Under the pieces are notes generated by a model, which was not told the DNA's origin, did not search any database, and saw nothing but the letters and a program-made list of their open reading frames with translations. DNA of 64,000 bases from Gracilaria domingensis (lineage: Eukaryota; Rhodophyta; Florideophyceae; Gracilariales; Gracilariaceae): assembly GCA_022539475.1 (NCBI GenBank), contig VCMS01000001.1, forward strand, positions 248,001 to 312,000, in the 5' to 3' direction. Of this stretch, positions 58,606 through 64,000 are shown one piece after another. A program made the position numbers and the translations under genes. Every line of letters begins with the position of its first letter. Position 1 is the first letter of the stretch.

Positions 58606-59686
58606 TCGTACACCCGAAACCGTACAAAAAGTACGTGTACGGTACCAACGTCCAACACTTGCTACCAGTATCTTTGCCTGAGTATCATTTCGGTCATCAA
58701 ATGATCCTAAACGATCTGATGAAGGGTCTCAAAAGCTTTTCTATTTGCTTTCCGTTTGAAGCTCAAAACTATCAGTTCTTGTCTCTGTGACCAACCTCTC
58801 AGCAAGAAAAACAGGAAAGATTGCTTCACACCTATTTTTGCTCCATGTTTATCCTTTCTCTCTCCATCCGGGACCAACTTCACAACGTATGCTCGAAGCA
58901 ATAGGCTTCGCACCCACAAAATGCATGGATCACTCATGTTTGTACGTTCATACAGCATCGTAATGTTGTCTTTTGACGAACATCTTTGACATCATGCTCA
59001 AGGGGCGTTGGTACGGATATCAATTACACGTACTACCTGTCTCACGTTACAAATGGGTTGTAACCATAGCAATGATCTTACTGCACAACACTTGCGGGAC
59101 TCCAGTTGTGACATAAACATTCAGTCAGACAGACCCATTCGCTCAGTGGCAAGTATCTCGTCTGAAAGAGTTGATGTCTTTGAAGTCAACAACTTCATAG
59201 ATGTATCTAGGTTGACTATCTATAGGGAACATAATGCTTCTCTCCGGCGTTGATTCCTAGGAATTGATATCTGGGCACAGCTCACCTGCACCTTGCCATC
59301 ACATTTGATAGGTACGAGAATCTCACAGTGAGATCATCTACGCGATCGGGCCTGTGCATCATGTGTGTAGCTCCTGTTGAAAGAGCTCTACGTGGCGTAT
59401 CTCTTGCTCTGTGGATCCATTTTCACGCCAGGGCATTAACCATATTCGAAGGGAAGATAAAGTTAGTTAGATAATTTCTCTCACATATAAACGTCTAGGT
59501 CCTGGTCCCCATGCTCAATGACAGCTACCTTTGGTGATCTTCTGCGACCATGGAGAAGTGATAACCGAAATCTTGTGAATGACATTATCTTTGGTCTCAT
59601 GATTATGGGAGGTTCAAGACGCTTTGCTTCAGGCCCAGTGCGTGCGAACGATAATAAGGTGTCCATGTCCGAACCATACCGGTGTG

Positions 59687-62600
59687 CTATCGCCATCTGC
59701 TACCTCTTCCATACCCTCTATGTCGCCCGCGTCCTCGACCTCGACCACCGTAGCCATTCTGCACACTCTTCCCGCGGCCCCATGAATCACGAACCCATGG
59801 TTCCTGACCTTGATAAGCCCCAGGCATTTCGTTCCCAGTCATACCGCCTACATACCCATTGAATTCGTTGACGGGATACGCAGGGTTTCCCACAGCATTT
59901 GCGTTCATCCCAGCAGCTGACATCTGCATCAGCACAGCCTGCTGCCGCAGAGCTTCTTGTTGTTGCATAGCTTGCTGTTGCATAGCTTGCTGCTGCAGAG
60001 CTTGATGTGGGTGCATGACTTGATGTTGCTGAAGGGCTGGATGCTGCATCGCCTGTTGTTGTTGCATCGCTTGGTGTTGTTGTATCGCCTGCTGTTGTTG
60101 CATAGCCTGTTGCTGTTGCATCGCCTGCTGTTGTTGCATCGCTTGTTGCTGGTAAACCTGTTGCTGTATCATCTGCTGCTGCATCAATTGCTGCTGAATT
60201 GCTTGCTGTTGTGCAGGAGGCAAAGACACAAGTCCAGGAGGGGTCGCGCCCATACTTGGGTCCATTACATTCATTACCGGGTAGTTGTTCACATTGGGTG
60301 CAAACTGCATGCCACCGCCCCATGCTGCTTGGGATCCATAAGAAGGGTTACTTCGATCAGAACTGAAATGTTCAATATGTCGTTCTGATCTACCTCGTTT
60401 CGACCTCGATCTCCCTCTCTCATATCCCCTTCCTCTAGAACGATAAGACTCATGACCTCGTGGCCGCTTTCGACCACCCCTTCCTCTCTCATTCCATGGC
60501 CTCCCAACGTGTTCTCCATATGGTACAGCTTCTCTTCTGAATCCATAGGAATTCCAATCACCGTCAGGATCATCAGCTTCATGCGGGCCCACTGACTTGT
60601 AGGTATTACCAGGTCCCGATTTGTCTATACTTCCCTGGTCGTTAGTTTCCGAAGCTTCTCCTACTCCAGGTACGGCTAGACTCTCATCATTCGTATTGCT
60701 CTTCTCGACTTTTGTCTCATCGTCTTTCTTCACAAGAGGGTTATTGGCATTTTTGCTCTGTGAGAAAAGGAGGTCCCATCCAGAAGGCGCAGCGCTCTCC
60801 TTGTCATGCTGTTTATATTTTTCCTTCTTGAACCTTGTTTCACTACGAGTGCCCTTGGCGTTGTTTACGTCTCTGCGATTTCGGGGCACAAAATCGTTTT
60901 TGTAACCACTTTCCCCATCGCGAGTATTCTCCGGAATAGACTGCTGGTGCTCAGTGCCATTAGCAACAGACTCTCTCGTAGAAGCATCCGCGTTCAAATG
61001 GGCTGCAGCCACGGCAGAATCATTCACAAGATCAAGTTGTTCCAGAGTTTCGTGAACCTTGGATTCAGGCTTCTTTGTCTCCACTGCTTCTACCGCATGC
61101 GAACCATTTGTCACGATTGCAGCCGCCATAACTGTCTCTATATCCAAATTCCCCCCCCGACTCACGTGATCCGCAAGAGTGGCTTCAACCGCTTTGGCAT
61201 TTCCGAAACCAGCGTCTGAGAGGACCTGCGTCATCTGTTTGATTTCTGGCTGACTGGGTTGCACTGGTACCGCTCCGTGTTGGCTTCCTTGCCCTGGTTG
61301 TGAAAGCCTGAGCTGTACAGATTGCTGGAGTTGTACTGCTTGTGACTCGCGAGCCGGTTGTAGCGGACCATTTCGCTCGTTCACAGTATTTCCATGATCA
61401 ATCTCCTGAGCTTTCGGCTCTGTAACCAGTTCTACTCGATCTTTCTTTTGGGCCATCCTCTTCCTTGGATCAATGAGACCGGACGACCCTGTTTTAGCAA
61501 AACCAACAGTCCGAGACAGATTCACCGACCGCTCTTGTGATGCACTCTTCGCAGATAACTGTCCATTGGAGAGAACTCGAGTTTCGTTCTGCACTAATGG
61601 ATCGCTGTGAGACGGTGCAGGTTCAAGACATCTAGACACATTTGAAACAGATATGAGGCATCCGCGAGAATTAGCGTCTTCTATTAGCTCCGCCCAATCC
61701 GCCGAACCTTCAGAGAGGGCTTGGGCGGAGCCTAGAATGATCAAAGACGCTTTTGCTCTTGTGAGACCGACATTCATTCTCCTGACATCTCTTACGAATC
61801 CAATTCCGCGATTGAGAGATACAGTACGAACGCACGAAAACACAACAAACTCTTTCTCTCGACCCTGATAGGAATCAACCGTATCTATTTCCACATCACC
61901 AGTTGGTATCCCAGCGCGATCGAAAGACTGGCGCAACTCTTGCATCTGTCTCTTATATGGAGTGACGACGCCAAATCCGGCGACTGATCCAGGTGTCTTC
62001 GCGGCAGGAGAAAAGAGGGGGTCTTGCGGAAATTCTTTCTTCAGTTTGGTATATATGGATGCTGCTAATTCGGCTTCAACGGGGTTGAATATGGATTTGT
62101 CATCTCGGCTACGCTTTTCTTGTCCTTCAGATATATCTAGAAACACATATGGGCCAAATTTAGGACGAAGAGAATGCCTGTGGTACGGCCGGCCTCTGTG
62201 TTCACCTTGAACACTTTCATCGTCAACAAGCCTTCCATTGTAGAAATACCTGCGGGGAAAGGACGATATCGCTGGGTGCATCCGATACTGTGTGTCTAGC
62301 AGAAGCACAGCTTGTCCTGCCCGACAAACACGTTCTAAAAGCGACTGACCGTAGGCAAGTCCTGCCGAGCCAGAAGATAAAACTGTTGCAGGGAGTTGTT
62401 GCGGATCGCCAACCAGTAAACAACGTGATGCACCGAGTGTTAACGGAATAAGACAAGAGGTTTCAGTTGCTTGGGCCCCTTCGTCTATAACAACTGTATC
62501 AAAAAGGGCAGTTTGTGCGTCATCAAAGAAATCACTGGAACCTTTTCTGGTGAGAATACTGGACGCTGACCCTGAAAGTGTTGCAAAAACCAGTTGCGCA

Positions 62601-64000
62601 TCCTCCACATATGTGCGAGCAATCATGCGCAACTTATCTTCCCTTGTTACACCTTTCTTTCCGTCCGCCACTGCTATACGAAGCCTTCTCATATCACGAT
62701 CTAGTCTTTCAAGATTTTCATGTAGCTGAATAATAGTAGATTGCGAGGCCTCCTTGTCCTTTGGAGTCCGAGAAAGTTGTACAAGTAATGCATTGCACCG
62801 ATTCTGCCATGCAGTAAGATATTTTCTCTGAGCTTTGTCTCGGGCTTCCAGATTCATATCTTCTCCACACACCTTATCTAGAAAACGTTCAGCTTGACCC
62901 TCCGCAGTGAGCGGTTTAGCAGCGTCGGAGACGCGGTCACCAGCACCAATCCTGGCAAGTTCTGGACAATATGATCGGCCCTGTCCATCTATAAACTTTG
63001 AACGAACAAGGCGAGTAAGAACTTCATCAACGGCTGAATTTGACGGTGCGCATATCAAAAGACGAGGTCTACGAATATGCTTTGGAAACGCAAGAGTGTT
63101 TATGTCGCTAGCAACAGCGACAGTCTTGCTCATGTCATCCATCATAGTCTCCAACAAGCTCCCCTCTGCGGATTTGTCGGCTTCTCTCCTTTTCTCATCA
63201 TCGCGGTCTGACAAAGCCTTCGCAGCAGCCTGCTTCTGTTTCACCTTTCCATGGAGGTCTTCCAGAGAAGCTAACAAACCCTCATAATACTTTTGGTATT
63301 GTGCCATGTGGACAACGTTCAAAAGCCCGATCAAAGTCCTGGTCTTTCCTGTTCCCGGAGGACCTTGAATCACAGAGAACCCGGATCGGGTTGTACTGGC
63401 ATGAATAACGGCTCGAGCCTGGGAAGGGTTTAGGCCTGTTTTCTCGACTACGACTTTTGTGAAGAAGTGTTCAGATGTAGCCGTGGAAGACATTGCATCA
63501 CTTCCTTGTTTTCGTGTACCATCGGATGCAAAATCGGAGACCCCTTCCACGTTGGCGGACTGCAGCAGCTGAGGACGGAGTATAACTGGCATCAATCCGG
63601 AGGTCTTTATACTTTGAAGCGCTTCGAACTCTCGTCTCACAGTGGTCAACGACCCGACGCGTAGAAGAGTCCACCGGCGAGCATTTTGGGACTGTTGTCT
63701 TTTCTGATCATCCTCTCCAGAAGGCAATCCATGCTCGTTGCCATCAGGGAATTTGGAGGTGATGAGGCGACATCCGTTGCGAGAGATACTCTTGACAAGG
63801 CTTAGGACGGCAGTGGAAGGAATTTTTCGGGAGCTACTTGCACCCCGCTTGTGCTGTGGATTTTCTGTCGCAGCCTGTGACCAAATAGCAACAACGTCAT
63901 TGTCAACGCAACCAACGGGGCCCCTGCGGTCGCTCGTTTCAACATCTACCGTCCATCCAAACCCAGATGAATGTGTTTTGAACACCTTTTGAGCAGTGAC
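59687..64000 (-). CDS. Sen1/senataxin-like superfamily 1B RNA/DNA helicase (5' end beyond right edge)
   Basis: The frame is open to the right edge with no ATG there, so the N-terminus lies outside. At least 1437 codons are visible. Helicase motifs: Walker A GPPGTGKT (near 63350), CAPSNSAVDEVLTRL (Ia), VIDEGAQATE (II, near 62480), GDPQQLPATV (III), QYRMHPAIS (IV), DSYQGREKEFVVFSCVR (V) and NVGLTRAK (VI). This set is typical of Sen1/senataxin/MAA3, which resolve R-loops and terminate transcription. Motif II reads DEGAQ where Sen1 usually has DEAAQ. After the helicase come a possible UBA-like helix trio (SDAGFGNAKAVEATL), an RGG/RS-type Arg-rich section and a long Gln/Met-rich repeat region (59938-60215) ending in an RGRGRGRHRG tail. 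Confidence 0.88.
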   Translation of the reverse strand, partial: VTAQKVFKTHSSGFGWTVDVETSDRRGPVGCVDNDVVAIWSQAATENPQHKRGASSSRKIPSTAVLSLVKSISRNGCRLITSKFPDGNEHGLPSGEDDQKRQQSQNARRWTLLRVGSLTTVRREFEALQSIKTSGLMPVILRPQLLQSANVEGVSDFASDGTRKQGSDAMSSTATSEHFFTKVVVEKTGLNPSQARAVIHASTTRSGFSVIQGPPGTGKTRTLIGLLNVVHMAQYQKYYEGLLASLEDLHGKVKQKQAAAKALSDRDDEKRREADKSAEGSLLETMMDDMSKTVAVASDINTLAFPKHIRRPRLLICAPSNSAVDEVLTRLVRSKFIDGQGRSYCPELARIGAGDRVSDAAKPLTAEGQAERFLDKVCGEDMNLEARDKAQRKYLTAWQNRCNALLVQLSRTPKDKEASQSTIIQLHENLERLDRDMRRLRIAVADGKKGVTREDKLRMIARTYVEDAQLVFATLSGSASSILTRKGSSDFFDDAQTALFDTVVIDEGAQATETSCLIPLTLGASRCLLVGDPQQLPATVLSSGSAGLAYGQSLLERVCRAGQAVLLLDTQYRMHPAISSFPRRYFYNGRLVDDESVQGEHRGRPYHRHSLRPKFGPYVFLDISEGQEKRSRDDKSIFNPVEAELAASIYTKLKKEFPQDPLFSPAAKTPGSVAGFGVVTPYKRQMQELRQSFDRAGIPTGDVEIDTVDSYQGREKEFVVFSCVRTVSLNRGIGFVRDVRRMNVGLTRAKASLIILGSAQALSEGSADWAELIEDANSRGCLISVSNVSRCLEPAPSHSDPLVQNETRVLSNGQLSAKSASQERSVNLSRTVGFAKTGSSGLIDPRKRMAQKKDRVELVTEPKAQEIDHGNTVNERNGPLQPARESQAVQLQQSVQLRLSQPGQGSQHGAVPVQPSQPEIKQMTQVLSDAGFGNAKAVEATLADHVSRGGNLDIETVMAAAIVTNGSHAVEAVETKKPESKVHETLEQLDLVNDSAVAAAHLNADASTRESVANGTEHQQSIPENTRDGESGYKNDFVPRNRRDVNNAKGTRSETRFKKEKYKQHDKESAAPSGWDLLFSQSKNANNPLVKKDDETKVEKSNTNDESLAVPGVGEASETNDQGSIDKSGPGNTYKSVGPHEADDPDGDWNSYGFRREAVPYGEHVGRPWNERGRGGRKRPRGHESYRSRGRGYERGRSRSKRGRSERHIEHFSSDRSNPSYGSQAAWGGGMQFAPNVNNYPVMNVMDPSMGATPPGLVSLPPAQQQAIQQQLMQQQMIQQQVYQQQAMQQQQAMQQQQAMQQQQAIQQHQAMQQQQAMQHPALQQHQVMHPHQALQQQAMQQQAMQQQEALRQQAVLMQMSAAGMNANAVGNPAYPVNEFNGYVGGMTGNEMPGAYQGQEPWVRDSWGRGKSVQNGYGGRGRGRGRHRGYGRGSRWR
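59938..60215 (-). repeat. Gln/Met-rich coding repeat in the Sen1-like gene
   Basis: Imperfect repeats of a QQQAMQ-type unit encoded by CAG/CAA with interspersed ATG. Shadow frames on the plus strand (LLLHRLLL) arise from it. Confidence 0.85.

Larger units (their letters stand above)
57271..59686. other. Intergenic region with a possible broken gene and a hairpin
   Basis: About 2.4 kb. It contains the questionable coding segment at 57412-58022 and a 17-bp-stem hairpin at 58549-58605. From 58606 to 59686 I see only short unsupported frames. Confidence 0.5.

Noticed and set aside
59957-60388. Leu/His-rich plus-strand frame
   Set aside because: It is the reverse complement of the Gln-rich repeat of the Sen1-like gene.
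1-64000. CRISPR arrays, bacterial operons, Shine-Dalgarno sites, rRNA genes
   Set aside because: No regular spaced direct repeats, no rRNA-like sequence; introns and gene content show nuclear eukaryotic DNA.

Overview
The window is nuclear DNA from a gene-dense, intron-poor eukaryotic alga, most likely a red alga. Support comes from plastid-targeted proteins (an FMN-hydrolase-like HAD enzyme, a DUF2232-type membrane protein, a plastid-type GNAT), a cytosolic ribosomal protein uS9/RPS16, a Nup160-type nucleoporin, few short GT-AG introns (about 83-232 nt, with CTAAC-like branch sites), and a prostaglandin-synthase-like haem peroxidase of a kind known in red algae and some diatoms. I cannot exclude a diatom or another secondary alga.

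Layout. 1-8.7 kb: a multi-pass membrane protein cut by the left edge, a cyclooxygenase-like protein, a Ser/Pro-rich basic protein and the HAD hydrolase. 9.1-12.1 kb: a PP2A B'' subunit with a long N-terminal extension. 13.4-25.6 kb: the most unusual part, four paralogous bZIP proteins interrupted by one membrane-protein gene. All four share an uncharacterised N-terminal domain with a CPxC...CxC motif, and all have Asn where bZIP proteins normally have an invariant Arg in the basic region. A fifth, shorter bZIP at 56.3 kb has Tyr there. Paired ACGT-core inverted repeats lie about 320-350 bp upstream of two of these genes and single ACGT elements upstream of two more, which suggests auto- or cross-regulation.

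27-48 kb: housekeeping genes. EFG1 and NOP9 (both 18S rRNA maturation) are divergent around a tRNA-Trp(CCA) gene. There are two PH-domain/protein-kinase genes, a BAR protein, Nup160, a tiny three-exon membrane-protein gene, a coiled-coil protein and a DUF2232 protein. Decayed non-LTR retrotransposon pieces lie at 34.5-35.7 kb. 48.9-64 kb: a D-amino-acid-oxidase family enzyme, two GNAT genes, RPS16 with a structured intron, an Iwr1-like RNA polymerase II import factor, bZIP5, a possibly broken gene and a Sen1/senataxin-type helicase cut by the right edge.

Several genes become complete only after introns are placed by eye: the BAR protein, the small membrane protein, the coiled-coil protein, the DAO and RPS16. 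Start codons were chosen as the first in-frame ATG compatible with the family. Family assignments rest on motif recognition, not on database searches.
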